Assembly (NCBI RefSeq): GCF_900566075.1
Contig: NZ_UPHU01000001.1
Location: 496,001-560,000 of the forward strand
From: Mycobacterium pseudokansasii
GTDB taxonomy: Bacteria > Actinomycetota > Actinomycetes > Mycobacteriales > Mycobacteriaceae
DNA: 64,000 nt
Direction: 5' to 3'
A program made the position numbers and the translations under genes. This document shows positions 33,011-42,235 of this stretch, one piece after another. The notes under the pieces were generated by a model that was given only the letters and a program-made list of their open reading frames with translations, searched no databases and was not told the origin of the DNA. Within the stretch, counting starts at the first letter, position 1. Each line of letters begins with the position of its first letter.

Positions 33011-34562
33011 GTCGAGTCGCTGCTGGAGCGTCCGCTCGACGACTGGCTGGCCGGGCTGTCGGCCGCAGCCGCGCTGCACACTCCGCGCGCGTTCCTCGCC
33101 TATGCGATCGAGTGCCTGCTTGACCTGCGCGACGGGACCGGCTGGGACAGCGAATACGAGCGTGACGTGTGGCGGCTACGACGGCTCGGTGTTTCCGGCC
33201 ATGACGGGGCCCGCCTGGATTTCACCGCGGTGCAACCACCGTGGCTGCGAGAGCTGGTCAAACGTTGGTGCCGGTGGCGAATGTCGTGCGGAGTCGGGCT
33301 GGGGCAGCTGCGACGGGACCGCATTGCGCTGGTGCGGTTGTCGCGGCTGACACCGGGATTGGCGAGCTCGCCTGGCCCGATTGGGCTCGACCGCGCGGCG
33401 TTGGAGGCCTATCTGGCCCGACTGGCGGTCGAAATCGCGCACCCGAAGACCCGCAGCGCCGAAATCGGCTGCGTGACCGGCTTTCTCCACGCAGTGCGCC
33501 AGCACCGGTGGGCATCGGTGCCGGCTGAGGTGCAGCTGTATCCCAGTGATCAGCCTCGCCGCGACGAGACACCAGCACCGCGGGCAATCCCCGAGTTCGT
33601 CATGGGCCAGTTGGAAAACCCAGCCAACCTTGACCGGATCAGCGACCCCCGGATCCGGCTGCTGGTAGAGATCCTTATCCGCACCGGCTTGCGCATCGGC
33701 GACGCCACCCGGCTACCACTGGACTGCCTGGTCCGCGACCCGCAGGGCGCGGTCTATTTGCGCTATCGCAACCACAAGATGCGCCGCGACGCGGTGGTGC
33801 CCATCGACGACGAACTGGCCACCATGATCGAGGCGCAGCAGGCGTGTACTAAGCAACGGTTCCCCACTACCGGTGTGCTGTTGCCGCGCAGCAGCGCCAA
33901 CCCCGGCGGGCGGCTGCCCATTCCCACCGCGACGTTCCACCTCCAGCTCGGCCAGTGGCCCGAAACGTGGTGTGTCACAGACGAACTCGATCAGCCAGTC
34001 CATGTCACAGCTCACCAGTTCCGGCACACAGCGGCCACTCGGTGGATCAACCATGACGTGCCGCAGGAAGTGGTCCGACGGCTGCTTGACCACACCAGCC
34101 ACACCATGACGGCTGTGTATGCCCGCCTGGCCGACAGCACCATTCGCGAGCATTGGGAACGCGCCCAGAAGATCAACATCCGTTGGTGAGCCCATCGACA
34201 CCACGATCGACGGACCGCTCGCCGATGCCGAATGGATGAAACAGAACCTTGCCCGCGCGAAAATGGTTCTACCCAATGGCTATTGCGGTTTACCGCTACA
34301 CAAATCGTGCCCGCACGCCAACGCGTGCCTGACCTGCCCAGTGTTCATCACGACCGCCGCATTCCTACCCCAACACCGCAGGCAGCTCGACGACACCCGC
34401 ACGCTGATCACACGCGCCAAGACCGACGGCCACACCCGCCTGGCCGAGATGAACCGCACCGTCGAAACCAACCTGCTCACCATCATCACTACCCTCGAAG
34501 CCGACCAACACGACTGCCGTTGCGCCGCAGCGGACAACGAAACATGTTGCGTGAAGGACTGA
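33011..34562 (+). pseudogene. Tn554-like tyrosine recombinase, 5'-truncated and frameshifted
   Basis: An open frame without a proper start runs from 33011 (VESLLERPLDDWLAGLSAAA) to 34189. Catalytic residues are visible: RTGLRIGDATRLPLDC (Arg), HQFRHTAATRW (His-x-x-Arg), LLDHTSHTMTAVYARL (His and Tyr). Stop at 34187-34189 is premature: dropping one T of 34183-34184 continues into GEPIDTTIDGPLADAEWMKQ and the Cys-rich tail NGYCGLPLHKSCPHANACLT to 34562. A frame starting GTG 33167 gives the largest intact piece (340 aa). Both the missing N-terminus and the frameshift mark it as dead. Confidence 0.8.
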
Positions 34563-34566
34563 TCTG

Positions 34567-35020
34567 ATGCGTCGTGACAACAGTCAGCACCTCGTCGCCG
34601 CTGCCCAACGCCGTCGCGCCGACACCCTCGAACGGGCCCGCCAAGCCCTGCAGGAACTCGACGAAACCGGCCAGCGGTGCACCGTCATGCAGATCGCCGC
34701 CCATGCCGGCGTCTCCCGCTCATGGCTCTACGCCCAGACCGAACTGCGCGACCAACTCCGCCGACTGACCGCCAAACCGGAGACGGCCGAGTCGGCACCT
34801 GCCCGAATCGAGCGCGGATCCGATCGCCTCGCTGCGGCAACGCCTCACACTCGCCCACGAACGCATTCGCGAACTCGAGGACGAAAACCGTCAACTGCGG
34901 AACCAGATCGCGCTCCTGCACGGACAACTCCGCGTCAACCGCGTCGCCGCCACCCACGTCACGGACACCGTCCACGACGCAAAGCTCAGCTCACGCCGCA
35001 AAACCATCGGTCCAGCCAAA
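34567..35020 (+). pseudogene. DUF6262-type TnpC-like partner, frameshifted and truncated
   Basis: It starts ATG 34567 (MRRDNSQHLVAAAQRRRADT), has an HTH-like QIAAHAGVSRSWLYAQ, then loses frame near 34815. The alternative frame continues as LRQRLTLAHERIRELEDENR and QLRNQIALLHGQLRVNRVAA, a coiled coil. It matches the small TnpC-like (DUF6262) protein that follows Tn554-type recombinases, and lies 4 bp after the recombinase. Its 3' end runs into an IS3 remnant. Confidence 0.7.
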
Positions 35021-35021
35021 G

Positions 35022-35280
35022 ATAACGATTGTGGTTTCGAGCTCGCGGTTCTTCCTGCGCAGCTCACGCAGCTCTTGTTTTTCTTCGCTGGACACCCCGG
35101 CCGTCTCGCCTGCGTCGACCTCGGCCTGGCGCACCCACTTGCGCAGCGTCTCCGCGCTCATCCCCAGTCGGCCAGAGATCTCCCGCATCGCCGCCCACTC
35201 CCGTGGCGTAGTCATCGCGGTGTTCGCGAACCAACCGAACCGCCTTGGGCCTTGGTGTTCTCGTCGTACTTGCTCGGCAT
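35022..35280 (-). pseudogene. IS3-family OrfA remnant
   Basis: Fragments in three frames: [12 protein letters not shown] from ATG 35280, then [14 protein letters not shown], then [20 protein letters not shown] and [12 protein letters not shown] through [13 protein letters not shown]. This is the helix-turn-helix and leucine zipper of an IS3-family OrfA related to that of IS6110. At least two frameshifts are present and OrfB is absent. Confidence 0.75.
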
Positions 35281-35347
35281 CGTGCCCATCCTTCGCTCAG
35301 AAGAAGGTGTGCAAGAAACCCGGTACGGTTCATAGTAAGAATTTGTC

Positions 35348-35785
35348 ATGAGGTCGCCAGGGGAGCCCGGCACGTGGCCAGAATCCGAGCAGGCGATGAA
35401 GGCCGAGCTGGATGCCGTCGGCATTCCCGAAGACACCGTCTGGGAGCTGATGAACTCGCGCCATGACTATCCGCAGGCGGTGCCGATCATGGTGGATTGG
35501 CTGCAGCACCTCGACGAACGTGTTCCAGCTAACGAGGATCGCCGTGCCTGGCGAGTCGCGTTGATCCGCAACCTGTTTACCAAGCATGCGAATGGTAATC
35601 GCGCCGCCGCTGACATCGTGTTTCATCAGTTCGATATCGACCCGCCGCTTTGCGACGAAGAGCTCGAGGCCACCGGGTTTGCGCTGGCTCAAGTCTGTGA
35701 TCGCTCGGACTTCCTGCGGGTGGCGGCGTTGATCCGTTCCGAGCGTGAGTTTCCGACTAAGTCGGACTTGGTGCGTTGGCTCTAG
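35348..35785 (+). CDS. Hypothetical helical-repeat protein, probably frameshifted at its 3' end
   Basis: A 145-residue frame (start ATG 35348) rich in paired helices, such as VPIMVDWLQHLDERVPANED and DFLRVAALIRSEREFPTKSD, suggesting a HEAT-like repeat. It stops at TAG 35783-35785 after LVRWL. A second frame from 35776 continues the pattern as GRCKTEEAKQLAISQLRHPG and AMAALVHQSATGTRAAAAKY to about 35960. The two probably form one ~210-residue protein broken by a small indel. I do not recognise the family. It lies in the insertion-rich gap between the Mo-protein locus and PE_PGRS. Confidence 0.55.
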   Translation: MRSPGEPGTWPESEQAMKAELDAVGIPEDTVWELMNSRHDYPQAVPIMVDWLQHLDERVPANEDRRAWRVALIRNLFTKHANGNRAAADIVFHQFDIDPPLCDEELEATGFALAQVCDRSDFLRVAALIRSEREFPTKSDLVRWL

Positions 35786-36022
35786 GGCGGTGCAAGACCG
35801 AGGAGGCCAAGCAGCTGGCGATTAGTCAATTGCGCCACCCGGGAACGCCGTCTGACGCGATGGCGGCTCTGGTACATCAGAGTGCCACCGGGACGCGTGC
35901 GGCGGCGGCCAAATATCTCGACGACAAACGCGAGTTTTGGCGATCCGACTATTCGATCAGCCCTGCTGCCGGCCTGACATTCCGTGGCAGATCAGCGCCT
36001 GCGATCCGGCTGGTTGCACGAA

Positions 36023-37573
36023 CTAGAGCCCCGGCTGCCCGATCTCGCCGAACAGCAACCCGCCAGAGCCGGGGTTGCCGGGGGTTCCGACTCCGGCTTT
36101 GCCGGTGTTGCCGCCGTTGCCGCCGTTGCCGATGAGCTGTGCATTGCCGCCGTTGCCTCCGGTACCGAGGCCGAGACCGTTCGCTCCGGGCGTCCCGACG
36201 TTGCCGCCGCTGCCGCCGTTGCCGATCAGCCCGGCTTTGCCGCCGTTGCCGCCGTTGCCGCCCTCTCCGGCGGCGCCGGCGCTCAGGAAGCCGGACCCGC
36301 CGTTGCCGCCGGCCCCGCCGTTGCCGACGACGATGCCGCCGGACCCGCCGGCGCCGCCGGCACCGCCCGTGGCGCTGGCACCGGCAGTGTCGGCATAGCC
36401 GGCCCCACCTGCACCGCCCGCTCCACCCAAGCCGAATAGGCCGGCGGCTCCACCGTTGCCGCCGGCACCGCCTGTGCTGGTGAGCGGGGCGCCAAGGAGG
36501 CTGCCTTGCCCGCCGGTGCCGCCATTGCCGCCCGTGCCAGAGAGCAGTCCGCCGCGGCCGCCGTCGCCGCCGCTTCCACCGAACCCGACGGAACTCGCCC
36601 CGCCGGTGCCTCCGCCGCCACCGGTCCCGAACAGCCCCGCGTGGCCGCCGTTGCCGCCGGAGCCCGCAAGGCTACCCAACGAGTCGCCGCCCGCGCCGCC
36701 GGCCCCGGCGACCCCGCCGAAGAACCCGGCATTGCCGCCGTTGCCGCCGGTCCCGCCGACAAATACGTCACCGAGTCCGCCGGCGCCGCCAGCGCCGCCG
36801 TTGCCGAAGAGTATGCCGCCGGACCCACCCTGGCCGCCGGCCCCGCCGCCCGTCAACAAGCCGCTACTGCCCACTCCGCCAACGCCGCCGGCGCCGCCGT
36901 TACCGATCAGGCCGGCGGCACCCCCAAGGCCGCCATTACCGCCGTTGGCGGAGCCGTTCCCGCCGGCGCCGCCGGCGCCGCCGGCGCCGTAGAACAGTCC
37001 GGCGGTTCCGCCGCTCCCGCCGTTGCCGCCGTTGTTGATCGAGCCGCTGCCACCGGCTCCACCCAGGCCGCCGTTACCGAACAGTCCGGCGGCCCCGCCG
37101 TTGCCGCCCTGCCCGCCGGACACCCCGGATTGGCCGGATCCGCCGTTACCGCCGTCGCCGATCAACCAGCCGCCGGCCCCGCCGGCTTGCCCGGTTCCCG
37201 GTGCCCCGTTGGTGCCGTTGCCGATCAGTGCGCGCCCGGTCAGTGCTTGGCTGATTCCGTTCAGCGGGTCCACCAGGATGCTTTGGGCCGCGTTGGTTGC
37301 TTCGGCGGCCGCGTAGGAGCCGGCATTGGCGTTCAACGCCTGCACGAACTGGGTATGAAACGCCCCCGCCTGGGCGCTGAGCGCCTGGTAGGCCTGACCG
37401 TGGAAGCCGAACAGCGTTGCGATAGCGGCCGACACCTCGTCGGCTCCGGCCGCGAGCAGCGCAGTGGTTGGGCCCGCCGCGGCCGCGTTGGCCTCGCTGA
37501 GCACCGACCCAATCCCGGCAACATCCGACGCAGCCGCCGCCAATGCCTCTGGCGCCACGGTAAGAAACGACAT
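36023..37573 (-). CDS. PE_PGRS family protein
   Basis: 516 residues. The PE domain (1-95) begins [20 protein letters not shown] and includes the [19 protein letters not shown] helix. A linker with [11 protein letters not shown] (the PGRS GRPLIGNG motif) is followed by about 380 residues of GGAGG/GGNGG repeats, ending [11 protein letters not shown] 37573 follows GGAGGGG; an upstream in-frame start lacks support. PE_PGRS proteins are ESX-exported and surface-linked. Being repetitive, the region is prone to assembly error. Confidence 0.95.
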   Translation of the reverse strand: MSFLTVAPEALAAAASDVAGIGSVLSEANAAAAGPTTALLAAGADEVSAAIATLFGFHGQAYQALSAQAGAFHTQFVQALNANAGSYAAAEATNAAQSILVDPLNGISQALTGRALIGNGTNGAPGTGQAGGAGGWLIGDGGNGGSGQSGVSGGQGGNGGAAGLFGNGGLGGAGGSGSINNGGNGGSGGTAGLFYGAGGAGGAGGNGSANGGNGGLGGAAGLIGNGGAGGVGGVGSSGLLTGGGAGGQGGSGGILFGNGGAGGAGGLGDVFVGGTGGNGGNAGFFGGVAGAGGAGGDSLGSLAGSGGNGGHAGLFGTGGGGGTGGASSVGFGGSGGDGGRGGLLSGTGGNGGTGGQGSLLGAPLTSTGGAGGNGGAAGLFGLGGAGGAGGAGYADTAGASATGGAGGAGGSGGIVVGNGGAGGNGGSGFLSAGAAGEGGNGGNGGKAGLIGNGGSGGNVGTPGANGLGLGTGGNGGNAQLIGNGGNGGNTGKAGVGTPGNPGSGGLLFGEIGQPGL

Positions 37574-37824
37574 GGACCCCTCCCACCTGTTCATCGCCGA
37601 AGCGCGTGACGACTGGATCGCCCACTCACCATCGGCTAAGTAGGTTTGCATCGTATGCGGGTCGTGGGCGGGTTACGGGGGGTTTGGCCAAAGATTGTTC
37701 GCACGGACAACGGCGCGCTTTAGGCAGGATTCGTGCAGCGTCCCGGCCCCGTGGCGTCCGAGGTGGTGCTACCCGAGCGACGAGCTCGGCGGCACGCTGG
37801 AATTTTGGACTCGAGCGCCGGGAC
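37574..37824. other. Intergenic region between alaA/aspC and PE_PGRS
   Basis: 251 bp with no gene I can support. It contains the PE_PGRS promoter and the 3' flank of the aminotransferase gene. Confidence 0.5.
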
Positions 37825-39096
37825 CTACTGCCGGTAGCTGACTAGGAAGTTGCCCAGCCGCTCGATTGCGGCAGTAAGATCGCGCGCCCACGGCAACGTG
37901 ACGATGCGCAGGTGGTCCGGTGCCGGCCAATTGAATCCGGTGCCCTGGGTGATCAGGATCTTCTCCGACAGCAGCAGGTCCAGGACGAGTTGCTCGTCGT
38001 CGGCGATGTCGTAGACCTCGGGATCCAGCCTGGGAAACACATAAAGCGCTCCCTCCGGCTTGACGCAGGAAACGCCGGGAATCTCGTTGAGCTTGGTCCA
38101 GGCGACGTCGCGCTGCTCGAGTAGCCGGCCGCCGGGCAGGACGAGGTCCTCGATGCTTTGATGTCCACCGAGCGCGACTTGAATCCCGTGCTGCGCAGGA
38201 ACATTCGGGCACAGCCGCATGTTGGCCAGCAGACTGATCCCCTCGATGAAGCTGCTGGCATGGTCCTTGGGTCCGGTGATCGCCAACCAGCCGGCCCGGT
38301 ATCCGGCGACCCGGTATGCCTTGGACAAGCCGTTGAAGGTCAGGCACAACATGTCGTAGGCGAGCGAGGCCACGCTGATGTGCTTGGCGTCGTCGTAGAG
38401 GATCTTGTCGTAGATCTCGTCGGCGAGCAGCAACAGTTGATGCTTGCGGGCCAGATCGACCATCTGAGTGAGGATTTCGCGGCTGTAGACCGCCCCGGTC
38501 GGGTTGTTCGGGTTGATCACGACCAGGGCCTTGGTGCGCTCGGTGATCTTGGATTCCAGGTCGGCGATATCAGGTTGCCAGTTCTGGGTCTCGTCGCAGA
38601 GGTAGTGCACGGGCGTGCCGCCGGCCAACGAGGTCGACGCCGTCCACAGGGGGTAGTCCGGTGAGGGAATCAGCACCTGGTCGCCGTTGTCCAGGAGGGC
38701 CTGCAAGGTCATGGTGATCAGCTCGGACACCCCGTTGCCCAGGTAGACGTCGTCGACGTCGAATCGGGGGAAGCCGTCGACCAGCTCGTAGCGGGTGACC
38801 ACCGCGCGGCGAGCCGACAGGATGCCCTGGGAGTCGGAGTATCCCTGGGCGTAGGGCAGCGCTTGGATCATGTCGCGCATGATCACGTCGGGCGCCTCGA
38901 AACCGAACGGTGCCGGGTTGCCGATGTTGAGCTTGAGGATGCGGTGACCTTCGGCTTCCAGCCGCGCGGCGTGTTGGTGTACCGGTCCGCGGATTTCGTA
39001 CAGGACGTCCTGAAGCTTGGACGACTGTGCGAAGGTGCGCTGCCGGTGGTGTGTGGAGGCGTGCCATGGCAGCTGGTGGGTAGTCACGTCATCCAT
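37825..39096 (-). CDS. aspC: Class I aminotransferase (annotated AspC; AlaA-like)
   Basis: 423 residues, fold-type I PLP enzyme. LKLNIGNPAPFGFEAPDVIM, VVINPNNPTGAVYSRE, LLLADEIYDKILYDD and the Schiff-base lysine in LTFNGLSKAYRVAGYRAGW are all present. M. tuberculosis Rv0337c is named aspC, but the residues around these motifs resemble E. coli AlaA (glutamate-pyruvate aminotransferase) more than classical AspC, so alanine synthesis is the better guess. It lies 48 bp downstream of etfD in the same direction. Intact. Confidence 0.92.
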   Translation of the reverse strand: MDDVTTHQLPWHASTHHRQRTFAQSSKLQDVLYEIRGPVHQHAARLEAEGHRILKLNIGNPAPFGFEAPDVIMRDMIQALPYAQGYSDSQGILSARRAVVTRYELVDGFPRFDVDDVYLGNGVSELITMTLQALLDNGDQVLIPSPDYPLWTASTSLAGGTPVHYLCDETQNWQPDIADLESKITERTKALVVINPNNPTGAVYSREILTQMVDLARKHQLLLLADEIYDKILYDDAKHISVASLAYDMLCLTFNGLSKAYRVAGYRAGWLAITGPKDHASSFIEGISLLANMRLCPNVPAQHGIQVALGGHQSIEDLVLPGGRLLEQRDVAWTKLNEIPGVSCVKPEGALYVFPRLDPEVYDIADDEQLVLDLLLSEKILITQGTGFNWPAPDHLRIVTLPWARDLTAAIERLGNFLVSYRQ

Positions 39097-39144
39097 GGTC
39101 TCATCGCTGTCCAGCGATATTTGCTGACAGGTGTCAAACCGTGA

Positions 39145-42066
39145 TCAGCGCTTCCCCGGTGGACGGGCGCCGGGTGCGATGCCCAGTCCCTTGACGGGCG
39201 CTGCGGGGGGAGCCGTGTCAGCATCGGCTAGGGCACCGGACTCGGACTCCGGTTCGGTTTCAGGTTCTCCAGGGGCGGCCGGCTCGGGCGCCGCCGCCGC
39301 TGGGGTGGCTTTCTTCGCTCCCGGCCGCTTGGCGCCGGCGGCGATCCCCAGACCTTTCACGGGCGCCGCGGGCGGTGTTTCGGCCTCCGGTGTCGTGGCG
39401 GGCTCAGCCGCGGGGGCGGTCGCTGCCGGGGCGGCCTTCTTGGCGCCGGGTCGCTTGGCGCCGGCGGCGATGCCGAGGCCCTTGGCCAGGGCAGCCGGCG
39501 CCACTTCGGGCGCCGTGGCGGTTTCTTTTTCGACGCCAGGGGCGGGGGCTGCTTTCTTGGCGCCGGGCTTCTTCGCTCCGGCTGCCAGGCCGAGCCCCTT
39601 GGCGGGTGCGGCTGCGGGTGCTTCGGCGGTTTCTTTGTCGACGCCAGCGCTGGGGGCTGCTTTCTTCGCGCCGGGCCGCTTGGCTCCGCCCGCTATGCCC
39701 AGCCCCTTGGCCGGCGCGGCCGGCGCAGTAGGCGTCGGAGCCTCGGTCGGTGCCTCAGCCGGTGTGTCAGCCGGAGCGGTCGGTGCGGCGGCTTTCGGCG
39801 CGGCCTTCTCTTTCTTCTCGGTCTTCTCAGCCCGCTTCTCGGCCTCTTTGGCGGCCGTGCCTTTCTCCGGCAGTTTCACCGCGTCGCGATCCAGCGACCC
39901 GAGCAACACCTGGGCCACGTCGAGCACCTCGACGCCGCTGCGACCGGCTTCTTCCTGCCGGTCGTTGACGCCGTCGGTCACCATGACCCGGCAGAACGGG
40001 CAGCCGGTGGCGATGGTGGCGGCATTGGTGGCCAGCGCCTCGTCGACGCGTTCATGGTTGATCCGTTTGCCGATGTGCTCTTCCATCCACATGCGGGCAC
40101 CGCCCGCCCCGCAGCAGAAGCTCCGCTCGGCGTGGCGTGGCATCTCGGTGAGGTTGGCGCCCGCGAAGCCGATCAACTCGCGCGGCGCCTCGTACACCTT
40201 GTTGTGCCGGCCCAGATAGCACGGGTCGTGATAGGTGATGTCTTGAGAGACCGGGGTGACGGGGACCAATCTGCTGTCGCGCACCAGCCGGTTGAGCAGC
40301 TGAGTGTGGTGCAAGACCGTGTAATTGCTGCCCAGCTGCCGGTATTCCTTACCGATGGTGTTGAAGCAGTGCGGGCAGGTGACCACGATCTTGCGGTCGA
40401 CGGTCTCCACGCCCTCGAACACCCCGTCCAGCGTCTCGACGGCCTGGGCGGCCAGTTGCTGGAACAAGAACTCGTTGCCCGAGCGGCGTGCGGAGTCGCC
40501 GTTGCAGGTTTCCCCGGCACCCAGCACCAGAAACTTCACCCCGGCGATGGCGAGCAGCTCGGCGACGGCCTTGGTGGTCTTCTTGGCTTTGTCGTCGTAA
40601 GCGCCGGCGCAGCCCACCCAGAACAGGTACTCGTAGCCGTCGAAGCTGTCGACATCTTCGCCGTAGACCGGGACGTCGAAGTCGACCTCGTCGATCCAGT
40701 TGGTGCGGTCGGAGGCGTTCTGTCCCCACGGATTTCCTTTGTTCTCAAGGTTTTTGAACAGCACGGACAACTCGGAGGGAAACTCCGACTCCATCATCAC
40801 CTGGTAGCGGCGCATATCAACAATGTGGTCGACGTGCTCGATGTCCACCGGGCACTGCTCCACGCAGGCCCCGCAGGTCACGCATGACCACAACACGTCG
40901 GGATCGATGACACCGCCCTGTTCGGCGGTGCCGACCAGCGGCCGGTTTGCCTGTTCCGGTCCGGACCCCGGGACCCGCCCGAAGCCGGATTCGGGAACGT
41001 GGTGGTGTTCGCCGCGACCGGATTCGACGTAGCCGCCCTCCGTTGCGGCGTCCTTCTCGCCCAGCAGGTAGGGCGCTTTGGCCATCCAGTGGTCCCGCAG
41101 GTCCATGATGACGAGCTTGGGCGACAACGGTTTGCCGGTGTTCCACGCCGGGCACTGCGACTGGCAGCGCCCACATTCGGTGCAGGTGGCGAAATCGAGC
41201 ATGCCCTTCCAGGTGAAGTCTTCGATCTTGCCGCGGCCGAATTCGGCTTCGTCGGGCGGGTTTTCGAAGTCGATCGGCTTGCCGTCGGCCTCGATGGGCA
41301 GCAGTGGGCCCAGCCCGTCGGGCAGGCGCTTGAACACGACGTTGATCGGGGCCAGGAAGATGTGCAGGTGCTTGGAGTGCAGCACGATGATCAGGAAGGC
41401 CAGCATGACGCCGATGTGCAGCAGCAGGGCCACCGTTTCCAGGATTTCGTTACCGGTGTGGCCCAGCGGACGCAGGATCGCGCCGAACAACTGAGACAGG
41501 AACGCCCCCTTGCCGTAGGGCAGCGTGCCGTTGTTCACCGCCGATCCGCGCACCAACACATAGGTCCAGATGACGTTGAAGATCATGAACAAGATCAGCC
41601 ACGCGCCGCCGGTGTGTGAGCCATAGAACCGTGAGCCGCGGCCGTACTCCTTGGGCTCCGTCCGCAACCGGATGATCGCGAAGGTGACGATCCCGAGGAA
41701 CACCGCGGTCGCAAAGAAGTCCTGCAGAAAGCCCAGCGCGTCCCATCGGCCGATGATCGGGATGTGGAAGTCGGGCTGGAACAGCAACCCGTAGGCCTCG
41801 ATATAGACCGTCAGCAGGATGAAGAAGCCCCACATGGTGAAGAAGTGCGCCAGGCCCGGGATCGACCACTTCAGCAGCCGGCGCTGGCCGAACACCTCGG
41901 CGATCTCGGTCCAGATCCGGATCCCGAGGTTGTCGGTGCGGTCGCTGGCCCGTTGACCGGACATGATCAGCTTGTACAGCCACCAGACCCGCCGCAGCGC
42001 GAACGCGCCCACTATTGCGGTCATGCCCAGGCCGACTACCAGTCTGATGAGCGTCTGCGTGGTCAC
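39145..42066 (-). CDS. etfD: Membrane Fe-S oxidoreductase EtfD (ETF:menaquinone oxidoreductase)
   Basis: 973 residues. About six N-terminal helices form a nitrate-reductase-gamma-like heme b module (residues 1-260). Two 4Fe-4S motifs follow, CTECGRCQSQCPAW and CVTCGACVEQCPVDIEH, then two CCG domains with CPHCFNTIGKEY, CYLGRHNKVY and CCGAGGARMW. It passes electrons from ETF (fatty-acid beta-oxidation) to menaquinone; Rv0338c is the known homologue. The last ~230 residues are a Lys/Ala/Pro tail with KGLGIAAGAKRPGAKKA-type repeats. GTG 42066 follows GGAGAG and fits the family N-terminus better than ATG 42081. Confidence 0.93.
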   Translation of the reverse strand: MTTQTLIRLVVGLGMTAIVGAFALRRVWWLYKLIMSGQRASDRTDNLGIRIWTEIAEVFGQRRLLKWSIPGLAHFFTMWGFFILLTVYIEAYGLLFQPDFHIPIIGRWDALGFLQDFFATAVFLGIVTFAIIRLRTEPKEYGRGSRFYGSHTGGAWLILFMIFNVIWTYVLVRGSAVNNGTLPYGKGAFLSQLFGAILRPLGHTGNEILETVALLLHIGVMLAFLIIVLHSKHLHIFLAPINVVFKRLPDGLGPLLPIEADGKPIDFENPPDEAEFGRGKIEDFTWKGMLDFATCTECGRCQSQCPAWNTGKPLSPKLVIMDLRDHWMAKAPYLLGEKDAATEGGYVESGRGEHHHVPESGFGRVPGSGPEQANRPLVGTAEQGGVIDPDVLWSCVTCGACVEQCPVDIEHVDHIVDMRRYQVMMESEFPSELSVLFKNLENKGNPWGQNASDRTNWIDEVDFDVPVYGEDVDSFDGYEYLFWVGCAGAYDDKAKKTTKAVAELLAIAGVKFLVLGAGETCNGDSARRSGNEFLFQQLAAQAVETLDGVFEGVETVDRKIVVTCPHCFNTIGKEYRQLGSNYTVLHHTQLLNRLVRDSRLVPVTPVSQDITYHDPCYLGRHNKVYEAPRELIGFAGANLTEMPRHAERSFCCGAGGARMWMEEHIGKRINHERVDEALATNAATIATGCPFCRVMVTDGVNDRQEEAGRSGVEVLDVAQVLLGSLDRDAVKLPEKGTAAKEAEKRAEKTEKKEKAAPKAAAPTAPADTPAEAPTEAPTPTAPAAPAKGLGIAGGAKRPGAKKAAPSAGVDKETAEAPAAAPAKGLGLAAGAKKPGAKKAAPAPGVEKETATAPEVAPAALAKGLGIAAGAKRPGAKKAAPAATAPAAEPATTPEAETPPAAPVKGLGIAAGAKRPGAKKATPAAAAPEPAAPGEPETEPESESGALADADTAPPAAPVKGLGIAPGARPPGKR
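39160..39720 (-). repeat. Repeats encoding the EtfD Lys/Ala tail
   Basis: About six copies of a unit encoding KGLGIAAGAKRPGAKKA (variants GLA, GGA), separated by variable Ala/Pro/Glu spacers. They lie inside the etfD coding frame. Confidence 0.8.
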
Positions 42067-42093
42067 CGAAAGTCTCTCCAATGCCTAGTCAAT

Positions 42094-42122
42094 TTGGGTC
42101 ATGTTGGGGTCATTTTGGGTCA
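42094..42122. promoter_or_regulatory. Three phased TGACCC repeats upstream of etfD
   Basis: On the minus strand TGACCCAAAA, TGACCCCAAC and ATGACCCAAA follow one another at about one helical turn, 28-56 bp upstream of the etfD start. Phased repeats in a promoter suggest cooperative binding by an activator or repressor, unidentified here. Confidence 0.45.
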
Positions 42123-42235
42123 CTCTGGCGTGCTTTATTGCCTGCTCAACCTGCCTATACTGACATCTTTGCCGTGTTCGACGCGAGATAGGCTGTCCTA
42201 ACCTTGCTCCTCAGGGCTGCGGTCTCACCTGGGGC

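Noticed and set aside
36506..37609. A long Ala-rich frame antisense to PE_PGRS
   Set aside because: Shadow of GGCGGN repeats; no independent support.
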